Both the position numbers and the translations under genes were made by a program. This document shows positions 41,653-50,343 of a stretch of 57,655 nucleotides of DNA, in pieces (positions within the stretch are counted from its first letter, which is position 1; each line of letters starts with the position of its first letter). The stretch is from positions 1 to 57,655 of the forward strand of contig CALKRW010000045.1 of the NCBI GenBank assembly GCA_937989585.1, written 5' to 3'. The DNA is from an uncultured Porphyromonadaceae bacterium. Lineage in GTDB: Bacteria; Bacteroidota; Bacteroidia; Bacteroidales; Muribaculaceae. Under the pieces are notes generated by a model. That model made no database searches. It saw only the letters and a program-made list of their open reading frames with translations, and was not told the origin of the DNA.

Positions 41653-43179
41653 ATGAGAATAATAGTAACCCGAATGACTTCTGAGATGCATAAATATATA
41701 ATCAGTGTATTATACATAGGCCTGGCAATTGTTTTTTCTGCATGCAATAGTGACAGTGAGGACTTAGATGCCGAGGAAGTCCGTGAAACGGCATTAAACA
41801 GACTTAACCAAGGGAAAACTTATCTGCTGTTGGACGGGATAGATGATGCTATCGCTCATTATTCGCAAACGGGCGATACAATCCATTTGCTGGAAATGTA
41901 TCAACTTGCATCCATCAAAATGCGATGGAAGGGGGAACAGGATTCAGCAGCCGTCTATCTCCACAAGGCAGCGGATTTAACTTCACCCAAAACTACTCCC
42001 TCGACCTGTGACATATATCTTGAACTCGCAGAACTTTACTCACATTACCTCTTTAAGAAAAATTATAGAAAAGCCATAGAATACGGACATCGAGCATATG
42101 AAGCAGATTTGTCCGGTGAAAACCGGTCACTGATTCTGCATAATATAGGAATATATCACGCTTTTATGGGTGAAAACGATTCTGCCAGCGCATACTTAGA
42201 TAAAGCAATTAATTGTACTTCTGCCAATTCTCCGTATTATACGACTTTTGCATTGAACTATTCCAATCTCTCCACAGCGGATTTTCATAAAAGCATGCAA
42301 TACCTTGACAGAATAGAAGGTGCAGATCTTGGCAAGTTAATTACTAAAGGCTGCCTATATCTCAATCACGGGCAAACGGATTCGGCATATACCTATCTTG
42401 AACGCTCAAAAGAACTATATGCATCAGCGCCGGAAAACTATTCGATCAATACCTACAACAGCCTGCGGATGTTATCAAATTGCGTCAGTTACGCCATGAC
42501 CGGAAAGATTTATCCCGGAGATGGGACTGTGATTAATGATTCGATAAGTGCGCGTATCGCTCTTGACCATAAAATCGGAGCAGAGACAGCAGAGAATAAT
42601 GCCCGTCTTGAAATAGAGTTATTGGCATCAGAAACACGCGCTCAAAGGGCATGGATTATTGTCCTTGTCATAATTCTGGTGGCTGCGGTAGCCTCAGGAT
42701 TGGTATTCTGGCGGAGCAAGAGTAAATATATACGCCTACATAAAGAGTTTGATCTCCTGCGGCAAAAGCAAATACTGTTAGAGGCAGATGATGGCGCGTC
42801 CGAAAACTCCGCATCGTTTGAGATTATCGTCAAGCGAGCCGGGATAAGTGTCAGCCGTTTCCGTGAAGCCGGAATCTTTGATCTGATTCAACGTGGCGAG
42901 ACCGCATACAACGACAATGGAACATACCTTCCGGTAAAGGACCGTGCAAGGGTAAGGCAGGCGTTGCTCGATTGTTTTGGCGATTTTATTGTCGACCTTA
43001 AAATGGATGCGGGCAAACTGTCTATGGATGACCTTCTCACGTCGCTTCTATCAGTCATGCATGCCTCGAATGCTGCCATCGCGGCATGTCTCGGCGTTTC
43101 GGCCGGGGCTGTAAGGTCAAGAAAAACGCGTCTGAAAGGTAAACTGTCCGACCAAATGGCAAAATTAGTATTTGGTTGA
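41653..43179 (+). CDS. Membrane TPR-HTH regulator (LuxR/DUF6377-like)
   Basis: The 508-residue protein begins with a lipoprotein-like signal (I-V-F-S-A-C near residue 31; an internal ATG at 41686 would give a shorter, more standard one). Tetratricopeptide-like helices follow (about 35-290). One membrane helix lies near 333-352 (W-I-I-V-L-V-I-I-L-V-A-A), then a short coiled coil. A cytoplasmic C-terminal domain contains the HTH-like N-A-A-I-A-A-C-L-G-V-S-A-G-A-V-R-S-R-K-T-R. Such Bacteroidota proteins are thought to sense an envelope signal through the TPR part and act on DNA from the membrane. It sits 130 bp upstream of the second barrel gene, whose promoter carries four direct repeats that could be its binding sites. 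Confidence 0.8.
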   Translation: MRIIVTRMTSEMHKYIISVLYIGLAIVFSACNSDSEDLDAEEVRETALNRLNQGKTYLLLDGIDDAIAHYSQTGDTIHLLEMYQLASIKMRWKGEQDSAAVYLHKAADLTSPKTTPSTCDIYLELAELYSHYLFKKNYRKAIEYGHRAYEADLSGENRSLILHNIGIYHAFMGENDSASAYLDKAINCTSANSPYYTTFALNYSNLSTADFHKSMQYLDRIEGADLGKLITKGCLYLNHGQTDSAYTYLERSKELYASAPENYSINTYNSLRMLSNCVSYAMTGKIYPGDGTVINDSISARIALDHKIGAETAENNARLEIELLASETRAQRAWIIVLVIILVAAVASGLVFWRSKSKYIRLHKEFDLLRQKQILLEADDGASENSASFEIIVKRAGISVSRFREAGIFDLIQRGETAYNDNGTYLPVKDRARVRQALLDCFGDFIVDLKMDAGKLSMDDLLTSLLSVMHASNAAIAACLGVSAGAVRSRKTRLKGKLSDQMAKLVFG

Positions 43180-43203
43180 ATAATAAAACTGTTACATTTA
43201 TTC

Positions 43204-43251
43204 TGAAACGAAAATGAAACGTCACATTCAGCCTTGAAACAAATTTGAAAC
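43204..43251 (+). repeat. Four TGAAAC direct repeats, likely regulator sites
   Basis: TGAAAC occurs at 43204, 43215, 43235 and 43246, making two pairs with an 11-base period inside each pair and 20 bases between pairs. The array ends ten bases before the -33 element of the barrel-gene promoter. Confidence 0.75.
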
Positions 43252-43260
43252 GGCAAATCC

Positions 43261-43291
43261 TTTGAGTCGAATGAGTCTGCTGATACCTTTG
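43261..43291 (+). promoter_or_regulatory. Promoter of barrel gene 3
   Basis: TTTG (43261-43264), 19 bases, TACCTTTG (43284-43291), a perfect match. The ATG is at 43309, so the leader is only about 12 bases. Confidence 0.82.
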
Positions 43292-43308
43292 CAGAAAAGA
43301 CAAAGAGT

Positions 43309-45411
43309 ATGAAACAGAATCTAATTCTACTATTGGTGCCATTCACCTGTTTTCCGGTTTTTCCACAGTCAGTCAACAACGCAGACTCAGTTACAAAGGC
43401 TGATGAACAATTTCTAAAAGAGGTCGTCGTCACAGAGAACATCGCTCCATATAAACTTTCAAAAGGAGGCGTAAGCATGAGAATTAAGGGTACCCCGTTA
43501 AGTGATGCCGGAACATGCTTCGATGTGCTTGCCCAAATGCCGGGCATAAGAACTGATGAAGGCAATATTGAAATCATAGGAAAAGGGAGTCCACAGATTT
43601 ATATCAATGGACGACGAATGCTTGACCGTTCTGAACTTGAACGTATGTCCTCAAAAGATATTCAGAGTGTTGAGATCCTTTCAAATCCCGGAGCGAAATA
43701 TGGTGCAGACGTAAAATCTGTAATACTGATTAAAACAGTCAGAAAGCAAGGCGATGGCTTAAGCGGCTCGTTTCAAGCGTCGGGCCGAATGGCACATTCG
43801 TTTTCACAAACGGATAATCTGTCTCTTAATTACCGTACCGGTGGAATCGATGTGTTCGGTTCATTCAATCTCGAGCATGCACGAAGATTTCAGGAGCAAC
43901 GAAATACGACTGATATAAGAAGCGGGAAAGAAGCCTATCTTCTTGATGCTGAGATTCTGATCAGGCCGAAAAGCACCAATCTGGTCGGGGACGCAGGTAT
44001 AAACTGGCAAATAAATCAAAATCATTCAATAGGAATCAAATACGAATATGCCGGCACACCGTATTCCAAATCACACTGGCATACCGATGAAGACATATTA
44101 TTGAATGGTCTTATGAACGAGAACATAGTGTACGATACCCGCTGGAACAGCCGGAGTCTGCCTACAAACTCTGTCAACCTCTATTATCTTGGCAAAATCA
44201 AGACATTCACAATAGAGATTACCAATGACTTTTATTCTCAACGAAATAACAGAGCACAGAATATTTTTGAAACAAGTAATGTAAGCGGTGATAAAAGTGT
44301 CGGAAGTATTAACGCGATAAAAAGCAGGCTATGGGCATCCAAAGGGATGGCTTCGTATAACATTGGCAACAATGAACTTGAGTTCGGCTACGAGTTTACT
44401 TCAACAGACCGAAAAGATCAATTCACAAATATGAACGACGGGCTGGCTGATGCGGATGACCACATAAAGGAGTCTAACATTGCAGGATTTCTGTCTTTCA
44501 ATGTTCCGGTAAATGAGGTAGAGTTTTATGCCGGAATCAGATATGAAAGAACTGTCTCGGACTATTATAGATTCTCTAGTTTTGTTCCCGGGCAAAGTAG
44601 AAAATACAGCAGACTGTACCCAAGTCTTGACTTTTCATTCCCCATAAAAAAGGCCAATTTTACGCTTTCATATACTGCTAAGACTAAACGTCCGCTTTAT
44701 AGCCAGCTAAGCAGTGCCATACAATATGATGACAGGTTTACTTATGAAACCGGGAATCCATATCTGACCTCAGAAATGATACATGATGTCTCGTTAGCCG
44801 GGGTATGGAAATGGATATTTTTCAGTATGGGCTGGCAGTATGACAAGGACGCAATCGTGAGCGTTATTAAGCCTTATGAGTCAGGTTCGCCTGTCAGTCT
44901 GATGTCTTATGACAATTTTTCTCACATTTCAAAGTATAATGCCGTGCTTTCCCTTGCTCCAAAAATCAAAAGATGGTCCCCAAGACTAAGGCTTAATCTA
45001 TTGGGACAAGTCTTTGATATCCCGACAACTAGTGGAGTCAGAAATATGAATACCCCGCTTTTGTTCTTTAATTTTTACAATACCATAAATCTTGGCGATG
45101 GATTTAATCTTACTGCAGATCTGACAGGACGGACGCAAGGAGACATGGATGTCGTCACAATCAAACCCTCATGGCAATTGAACATAGGCATGACAAAAAA
45201 CATGGATGACTGGTTTTTCCAACTACAGGCCACAGATGTGTTTAGGACCGCAAGAAACTCTATGATAACATACGGCGAGCAGATGACACTGAATAAGTGG
45301 AATTACAGTGATACGCAGGCGATAAGACTGATTGTGCGCTATTCCTTCAACGCAACTATGAATAAGTATAAAGGTAAGTCAGCCGGACTATTGGAGAGGG
45401 GGCGATTATAA
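43309..45411 (+). CDS. Outer-membrane beta-barrel protein 3, TonB-receptor-like
   Basis: The 700-residue protein has a signal peptide (about 1-22). A plug-like domain follows (about 40-145), with E-V-V-V-T-E-N, L-A-Q-M-P-G-I-R and Q-I-Y-I-N-G-R-R-M-L-D. A barrel of the OMP_b-brl_3 type runs to the C-terminus (R-L-I-V-R-Y-S-F-N). Unlike the barrel at 16.6 kb it lacks the carboxypeptidase-like N-terminal domain and the Gly/Pro tail. The ligand is unknown and there is no SusD partner. The upstream repeats and the adjacent TPR-HTH gene suggest that it is a target of that regulator. Confidence 0.87.
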   Translation: MKQNLILLLVPFTCFPVFPQSVNNADSVTKADEQFLKEVVVTENIAPYKLSKGGVSMRIKGTPLSDAGTCFDVLAQMPGIRTDEGNIEIIGKGSPQIYINGRRMLDRSELERMSSKDIQSVEILSNPGAKYGADVKSVILIKTVRKQGDGLSGSFQASGRMAHSFSQTDNLSLNYRTGGIDVFGSFNLEHARRFQEQRNTTDIRSGKEAYLLDAEILIRPKSTNLVGDAGINWQINQNHSIGIKYEYAGTPYSKSHWHTDEDILLNGLMNENIVYDTRWNSRSLPTNSVNLYYLGKIKTFTIEITNDFYSQRNNRAQNIFETSNVSGDKSVGSINAIKSRLWASKGMASYNIGNNELEFGYEFTSTDRKDQFTNMNDGLADADDHIKESNIAGFLSFNVPVNEVEFYAGIRYERTVSDYYRFSSFVPGQSRKYSRLYPSLDFSFPIKKANFTLSYTAKTKRPLYSQLSSAIQYDDRFTYETGNPYLTSEMIHDVSLAGVWKWIFFSMGWQYDKDAIVSVIKPYESGSPVSLMSYDNFSHISKYNAVLSLAPKIKRWSPRLRLNLLGQVFDIPTTSGVRNMNTPLLFFNFYNTINLGDGFNLTADLTGRTQGDMDVVTIKPSWQLNIGMTKNMDDWFFQLQATDVFRTARNSMITYGEQMTLNKWNYSDTQAIRLIVRYSFNATMNKYKGKSAGLLERGRL

Positions 45412-45554
45412 AATAGTTTAATGCGTCACACCATGATTAAGGGGCATAATCCTTTCATGAGGTTGTGTTTAACTAATGTTATCAGGCTTTTTTACAGTGG
45501 CGTCCTATAACTTTAGGTCAAGTGTTAGTGTTATATCATAGCGAATATAAAAAT

Positions 45555-46115
45555 ATGGTTATGAAAAGAAAAATTATTGTGATGATGGCCATGGTTCTCA
45601 TGGTTTTATCGGCTTCGGCCAAACTTCCGCTTGACAAATACAGTGTAAACCGCAAGGACCTCCCAGAGGCAGCCCGCGAGATGCTTGACGAGTATTTCCC
45701 GAAGGCCAAAGTGAGCATGGTGAAGGTCGACAGGCATTTCCTGAAGCGGACCGACTATGACGTCAAACTGACCAACGGCACCAAAATCGAGTTCAGCAAC
45801 AAGGGTCAGTGGACCCATGTGGACTGCAAGAAGAAGAGCGTGCCGGAAGCGCTCGTACCGAAAGCCATACGCAACAGTGTCTCTAAGAAATACTCGGGGG
45901 AGAAAATTGTGCGCATCAGCCGCTCGTCGCTCTACTACACCATAGGTCTGGCAAACGGAAAGGAACTCAAATATGACAAACTGGGCATATTCCAGGGTGA
46001 ACTAAGCCCTAAGGAAGCGGCGGAATTTGAGGCTCAGGCACTTGCCGAGGCAGACAGCACGGCAACAGACGGTACTGAAGTGGATGTGGAAGTCATCGAG
46101 GTGTCCGAGCCGTGA
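45555..46115 (+). CDS. PepSY-like periplasmic protein A
   Basis: The 186-residue protein, from the ATG at 45555, has a signal peptide ending S-A-S-A-K. Two PepSY-like repeats follow (D-L-P-E-A-A-R-E-M-L-D-E-Y-F-P and V-P-K-A-I-R-N-S-V-S-K-K-Y), each ending in a strand pair of the form D-V-K-L-T-N-G-T-K-I-E-F. An acidic C-terminal tail rich in Glu and Ala comes last. This is the PepSY-like/DUF2874 type common in Bacteroidota; some relatives inhibit periplasmic proteases or bind cations, but no function is known here. It converges with a smaller relative across a shared terminator. Confidence 0.82.
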   Translation: MVMKRKIIVMMAMVLMVLSASAKLPLDKYSVNRKDLPEAAREMLDEYFPKAKVSMVKVDRHFLKRTDYDVKLTNGTKIEFSNKGQWTHVDCKKKSVPEALVPKAIRNSVSKKYSGEKIVRISRSSLYYTIGLANGKELKYDKLGIFQGELSPKEAAEFEAQALAEADSTATDGTEVDVEVIEVSEP

Positions 46116-46178
46116 AAAGAGACAGGATTCATTGTGTCAAAATCGAAAGACCCGTATACGGACTTATGAATAAATAAT

Positions 46179-46217
46179 AAACGAGTCCCTGCAGGTAGAT
46201 CCGGCAGGGACTCGTTT
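46179..46217. terminator. Bidirectional terminator between the PepSY-like genes
   Basis: AAACGAGTCCCTGC pairs exactly with GCAGGGACTCGTTT around an 11-base loop (14-bp arms), flanked by A- and T-rich ends. Confidence 0.92.
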
Positions 46218-46233
46218 AATGTTGACCAGGTGT

Positions 46234-46677
46234 TCAGTCGTCGTACCTGAGGAAGCGGCCGTCTTTGTCGAATTTCATCTCGACACCGTTGGAGAGTTCC
46301 ACATCATAGCCTGAGCGTTCCCTGTCGATGCCAACAATTTTTGTGCCGGGCATGTTTTTCTTTACATACCCAGCAATGGCGGAAGGAATGAAAGCCGAAG
46401 GAATCTTACCCTTTACACCGACTTCCACGTTATCCCAGTTGCCGTTGCGGTCAAATGTAATCTCTGTGCCGTCGGTCAGTATGACCTCGTATTCGGAAAT
46501 GCGGCCTAAGTCTTTGTCAATCTTGATAATGCTGACTTTGGATTTGAAATTTCGGGACAAGGTCTCCTGAGCGGCCTTCGGCAGTGCGGAGGCATCGCGC
46601 GAATAGGTATCTTTTGCCATTGAAGCCACTGAAACACTGATTAAAGCAATCAGGGCGATAAATAGTCGTTTCATCAT
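46234..46677 (-). CDS. PepSY-like periplasmic protein B
   Basis: The 147-residue protein has a signal peptide ending S-M-A-K (residue 22) and two PepSY-like/DUF2874 repeats: A-L-P-K-A-A-Q-E-T-L-S-R-N-F with Y-E-V-I-L-T-D-G-T-E-I-T-F, and F-I-P-S-A-I-A-G-Y-V-K-K with Y-D-V-E-L-S-N-G-V-E-M-K-F. It is clearly related to protein A on the other strand but lacks its acidic tail. It is therefore a diverged paralogue or a convergent member of the same family. The role is unknown. It lies downstream of the fimbrial cluster on the same strand, 120 bp away. Confidence 0.85.
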   Translation of the reverse strand: MMKRLFIALIALISVSVASMAKDTYSRDASALPKAAQETLSRNFKSKVSIIKIDKDLGRISEYEVILTDGTEITFDRNGNWDNVEVGVKGKIPSAFIPSAIAGYVKKNMPGTKIVGIDRERSGYDVELSNGVEMKFDKDGRFLRYDD

Positions 46678-46797
46678 AAATACTTAATTATTGGTATGTC
46701 AAATTATAATGGTAATTGGGACTGTAAAATTAACAAATTTCTTTCGATTCCTCACATTCAATAGATGTGAGTGGCATACAGGAAGAGATAAAAATAT

Positions 46798-47883
46798 TTA
46801 TTTATAAGTCTGTTCGACTTCTATGAAAGTGTCGACGGTTGGATTACCGAATTCGATCGTGCCCATTTCCTCGTTGGAGTTTATCACCAGGTTGTAGATA
46901 TAGTGTACGCCTGGGTGCCATTGCGAATACCGGTCGGTGTACAGGGGGAATTTCAGGAGGCCGTCACCCGAAGAACTTCCGTTGACAAGGTTTTCGGGAG
47001 GCGTCTGCTCGTTGGGCCACAGACGAACGCCGCTCTCTACATCGTAGATGGAGCACTGCACGGCAATATACGTGTCGTTTTCCAGGCCCTGATTGTTCAG
47101 AGTCTGGGGCAGGACAAACATTTCGCCTCCACGCCCCAGACCGGTAGCCGCAATAACGGTAGGAGTCGTTGTCAGGGTGAGTTGGTCGCTAAGCGCCTGT
47201 GACCATAGGAGTACATATGTCTGTGGTGTATTCTGGTCGGTCCAGTGTCCCACGTTTTCATCGGACGGTGAATCGGCGGTAGAGGCGGATGGGAATCTGA
47301 AGTTGCCGCGTGTCATTATATTAGCCATTGCAACGTTAGTGACCACAACCCTGAGGGCGGTGTTGGTGGAACTCATTTTAACGGTCAGTTTAGAGAGTGC
47401 GTGGCGGAAATTGAAAACTACCTGTGCATTCACCATGCCTGAATTGCCGGTCTGGTCAGGGCTGACGGCATATACGATGTCTTCTGTCCCTCCGCTCGCG
47501 TCATATGCCACGGGTTGAAGCGGACCATCAGTTCCGACCCAACTGGCGGGTGCGAAAGCGTAGAAGTCCACTGACTGTTTCGCCGGCCAGTACTGCAAGG
47601 GAGAGTATGTCCATGTGTTTCCGGCAGTCTTGGTGACTGTGACATTGTCCATAAATGTCACGGGGTCAGAAGCGGACCCGGTATAAGCATACACATTGAA
47701 TGATGCCAGATTGTTAGTCGTTATGTCACCGGCTCTTGAGAATTCGGTGGATGCGGCAAAGCGGATTACACCGCTGTCGTTCCGAGGGTCGACTGACTCA
47801 TCCACACTGTTGCACGAGACTGCCATTACGGACAACAATACAGCCGAAACGGTTTTAAATAATGGAATCGAATTAGTATTCAT
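46798..47883 (-). CDS. Fimbrillin-family lipoprotein
   Basis: The 361-residue protein starts at 47883 with a lipoprotein signal ending A-V-S-C (about residue 24). It then shows the fimbrillin-like pattern: I-R-F-A-A-S-T-E-F-S-R-A-G, F-N-V-Y-A-Y-T-G, S-P-L-Q-Y-W-P-A-K-Q-S-V-D-F-Y-A-F-A-P and F-N-F-R-H-A-L-S-K-L-T-V-K. In Bacteroidota such proteins are subunits or tip components of type V pili, exported as lipoproteins, cut after an arginine by a protease and polymerised by strand exchange. The arginine in the E-F-S-R-A-G region is a candidate cut site. It is the last of three genes in the cluster, 26 bases behind DUF5119. Confidence 0.87.
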   Translation of the reverse strand: MNTNSIPLFKTVSAVLLSVMAVSCNSVDESVDPRNDSGVIRFAASTEFSRAGDITTNNLASFNVYAYTGSASDPVTFMDNVTVTKTAGNTWTYSPLQYWPAKQSVDFYAFAPASWVGTDGPLQPVAYDASGGTEDIVYAVSPDQTGNSGMVNAQVVFNFRHALSKLTVKMSSTNTALRVVVTNVAMANIMTRGNFRFPSASTADSPSDENVGHWTDQNTPQTYVLLWSQALSDQLTLTTTPTVIAATGLGRGGEMFVLPQTLNNQGLENDTYIAVQCSIYDVESGVRLWPNEQTPPENLVNGSSSGDGLLKFPLYTDRYSQWHPGVHYIYNLVINSNEEMGTIEFGNPTVDTFIEVEQTYK

Positions 47884-47909
47884 GCTTATTTGCTTTAATA
47901 TTGTTATAA

Positions 47910-48857
47910 TCAAAACGTGGGCCTGAGGTCGATGTCAATTACTTGCCAGCCGTCCACAATGGCACCGATACCACCGATGTCTCCGGAAGAACCGTCATCA
48001 GGAATAACTATTCCGTTTACTGATATTAGAACATTGTGCCGGGAAATAATGTTCAGATTTTCAGGCTTTATGTCTATGTCACGGATAACCGTCGTGCCAT
48101 CGGTCAGCACAATCTGTAAGCTGATCCGATAGTCGGAATCCATCAAATCGGCCCGTGCGAACGCACATGCCTGTCCTGAAAGCATACTGTCTTCAGTGTT
48201 TACAAGCATATGCATTGACAGGGCGGCGGGATTATCCGGTGTTTCTTCTGATTCCAGAAGCATCGATGAGCTTACACCATGGAGTGTGACATTGGCCGAG
48301 CGAACCCGTCCAATTCCTGATACACCGGTAAGCCTAACAGTGAAGACAGTGGCCATCGAGTCAGCATGGCAGCGGACAATATTATGGCCACATTCCCTGA
48401 CCGTCCCTTCACTCGACACATAGCGCACGCCGCATGGTGTCACTTCAAGCCGAGAGACACGGGCACAGTAAAACATTCCTGTACCGGCATAGACTCCGCT
48501 CCCTTTCTCGAGTTCCAGCCTTGCCGAGGCACGTATGGCGGAGGGGCTTCCTGTGTCCTCCAGCGTGATTCCCGGCAAGTCGTTGTTGCACGCTATCATC
48601 TGATATGTACCGGGGGGAATACTGACGTGGCCGCCTTGGCTCCCCGCTATATCAAAGCGCCATATGCGCCCGCTCTTTTCCTGTGGATAAAAAAACAGCG
48701 TCATTCCATCTATGCCGTCTCCGGATGTATCATTCCATTCAAAAACAATGTTTATTTCCTCCGAGACAGGACAAAGAATATGTTTATGCTCGCAGGAGGT
48801 CGAGACTGCGAGTAGGCATAATGCTGTCAAGAATGCAATATAATAGACCTTATTCAT
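47910..48857 (-). CDS. DUF5119 fimbrial-cluster lipoprotein
   Basis: The 315-residue protein starts at 48857 (M-N-K-V-Y-Y), giving a lipoprotein signal ending S-T-S-C-E-H-K and an ATGA overlap with the DUF3575 gene. The longer frame to 48971 is ruled out because it lies inside that gene. The first half fits DUF5119 (V-F-E-W-N-D, G-M-T-L-F-F-Y-P, I-P-P-G-T-Y-Q-M-I-A-C-N-N-D). The second half has fimbrillin-like strands. In this gene order the protein may anchor or start the pilus, like FimB/Mfa2 in Porphyromonas; that is inference. Confidence 0.82.
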   Translation of the reverse strand: MNKVYYIAFLTALCLLAVSTSCEHKHILCPVSEEINIVFEWNDTSGDGIDGMTLFFYPQEKSGRIWRFDIAGSQGGHVSIPPGTYQMIACNNDLPGITLEDTGSPSAIRASARLELEKGSGVYAGTGMFYCARVSRLEVTPCGVRYVSSEGTVRECGHNIVRCHADSMATVFTVRLTGVSGIGRVRSANVTLHGVSSSMLLESEETPDNPAALSMHMLVNTEDSMLSGQACAFARADLMDSDYRISLQIVLTDGTTVIRDIDIKPENLNIISRHNVLISVNGIVIPDDGSSGDIGGIGAIVDGWQVIDIDLRPTF

Positions 48858-49501
48858 CTTGAAACGGTGTCGGATTCTTTGCCTCCCGGGAACCATACGA
48901 GGGTGACGCCAAGTCCGGTAATCCCGAAATAACGGTTGCTCAAATGGCGGACGCATACATATGTGCCGCACATAGGCTTATATTCAGTCACGCCTGCACC
49001 GGAATATCCGGCGCGGACATACAAGTCGAGGTTGAGATGCCGGTTAAGGCGTAAGGAGTATCCATAAGTCGCTCCCACGCCTAATGCGGGACGGTGTGAC
49101 TGCCATCCCTTGCCTCCGAACTCGAAGTCGAAATCATGCACGGAGGCATAAATTCCGGCATGATGACCTGTCAGGCGGTGCTTCCGTGATTTTCTTCCGA
49201 ACCACCACGAAGCATCGATCCAAGCGCCGCGTATCCGCCAGTAGCGGTGGGCGCTGTCGTCGCTCCACCAGGCGCAGACTCCCTCTATCCCGACAGATAT
49301 CCTGTCTGAGAGAGATAGTTCAATGCCTATATCCGGCGTAAGTATTGCATCATGAAGAAGATTGCTTTTAAGGGCAACGATAGGGAGTCTGCCGCTTTGA
49401 TTGCTGTCTGCGCCGTCATGTCCGAAGACAAGCAATGCGGATAATGGCGTCAGAATGAATATGACGAGTTTACGCAATTGGCAATGACAGCAAACGTGCA
49501 T
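48854..49501 (-). CDS. DUF3575 outer-membrane protein
   Basis: The 215-residue protein has a hydrophobic N-terminal signal (about 12-28). It then shows a small barrel-like region typical of DUF3575: L-K-S-N-L-L-H-D-A-I-L-T-P-D-I-G-I-E, W-R-I-R-G-A-W-I-D and Y-G-Y-S-L-R-L-N-R-H-L-N-L-D. DUF3575 genes regularly open fimbrial clusters in Bacteroidota, followed by DUF5119 and fimbrillins, exactly as here. Whether it is a pore, an assembly factor or a structural protein is unknown. No Bacteroidota promoter box was found upstream. Confidence 0.85.
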   Translation of the reverse strand: MHVCCHCQLRKLVIFILTPLSALLVFGHDGADSNQSGRLPIVALKSNLLHDAILTPDIGIELSLSDRISVGIEGVCAWWSDDSAHRYWRIRGAWIDASWWFGRKSRKHRLTGHHAGIYASVHDFDFEFGGKGWQSHRPALGVGATYGYSLRLNRHLNLDLYVRAGYSGAGVTEYKPMCGTYVCVRHLSNRYFGITGLGVTLVWFPGGKESDTVSR

Positions 49502-49636
49502 AAGGATGACATTTAGAGTGATAATATAATAACACCATCAGACCACATTCAGTTCTGACCTCTGGTAAATCACAATCACAGGACTGTAATATTACGGCAA
49601 GCGTGGTGAGAAGGGCAGTTCCGGATTAATGAAAAA

Positions 49637-49664
49637 CGGGGCTGCCTTGATGAAGGCAGCCCCG
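49637..49664 (-). terminator. Terminator of the 2-oxoacid oxidoreductase operon
   Basis: CGGGGCTGCCTT pairs exactly with AAGGCAGCCCCG around GATG; on the minus strand it is followed by TTTTTC. Confidence 0.93.
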
Positions 49665-49734
49665 CGGCTTTTGAAATCCATTATTTCTGGCAGGAAGTTC
49701 CGGTGTCACTATGTTCAGGAGAGAGGTCGGGATG

Positions 49735-50271
49735 TCACGGAACGAGAGATTTGCCTTTGGCTATGGCCTGCTCGTTGAGGGGGATGAGGTGGTGGTGACG
49801 CTCGGGGAGTGTCTTGCGGAGGCCTTTGACAACGGCTTCGTCGGGAACGAGGGGGCGGGCCTTGAGGAGTGCGCCGAGCAGGAGCATGTTGTAAGTCTTG
49901 GCGTTGCCCATCTCGATAGTAGCCTCGGTGGCGGGAACAGGGATGATGCGGATGTCGGTGCGTGTGGGCTCGTGGTGTATGCCGTAGGGGTCGTAGATGA
50001 GCGTGCCGCCGGGTTTCACCTTGGACTCGAATTTGTCGAGCGACTGCTGGTTGAGGATGACGGCAGTGTCATACTGGTCGACGATGGGTGAGGAAATGGG
50101 CTTGTCGGAGAGGATGACGGTGACGTTGGCGGTGCCGCCGCGCTGTTCGGGTCCGTAAGCGGGCATCCATGTGACTTCGAGGTTGTCCATGAGTCCGGCA
50201 TATGCTAGAATCTTACCCATGGAGAGGACGCCTTGTCCGCCGAATCCGGCTATGATGATTTCTTCTTTCAT
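49735..50271 (-). CDS. 2-oxoacid:ferredoxin oxidoreductase, gamma subunit
   Basis: The 178-residue protein is the gamma subunit of a KGOR/VOR-type 2-oxoacid:ferredoxin oxidoreductase. It has I-I-A-G-F-G-G-Q-G-V-L-S-M-G (residues 5-18) and P-A-Y-G-P-E-Q-R-G-G-T-A (about 37-48). The complex converts a 2-oxoacid (2-oxoglutarate or branched-chain) and CoA to acyl-CoA and CO2, reducing ferredoxin, or runs in reverse. It is the last of four leftward genes (ferredoxin, alpha, beta, gamma). Confidence 0.94.
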   Translation of the reverse strand: MKEEIIIAGFGGQGVLSMGKILAYAGLMDNLEVTWMPAYGPEQRGGTANVTVILSDKPISSPIVDQYDTAVILNQQSLDKFESKVKPGGTLIYDPYGIHHEPTRTDIRIIPVPATEATIEMGNAKTYNMLLLGALLKARPLVPDEAVVKGLRKTLPERHHHLIPLNEQAIAKGKSLVP

Positions 50272-50343
50272 AAAGTGGTTTCTTGTTTAAGGATGTACAA
50301 TGTGTTGTGCAGGGAGTACACGTCCGGATGTACAAGGATGGAA

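Noticed and set aside
43310..43315. Fifth TGAAAC directly at the barrel gene start
   Set aside because: It is out of phase with the array, lies downstream of the promoter and is formed by the start codon and the next codons.
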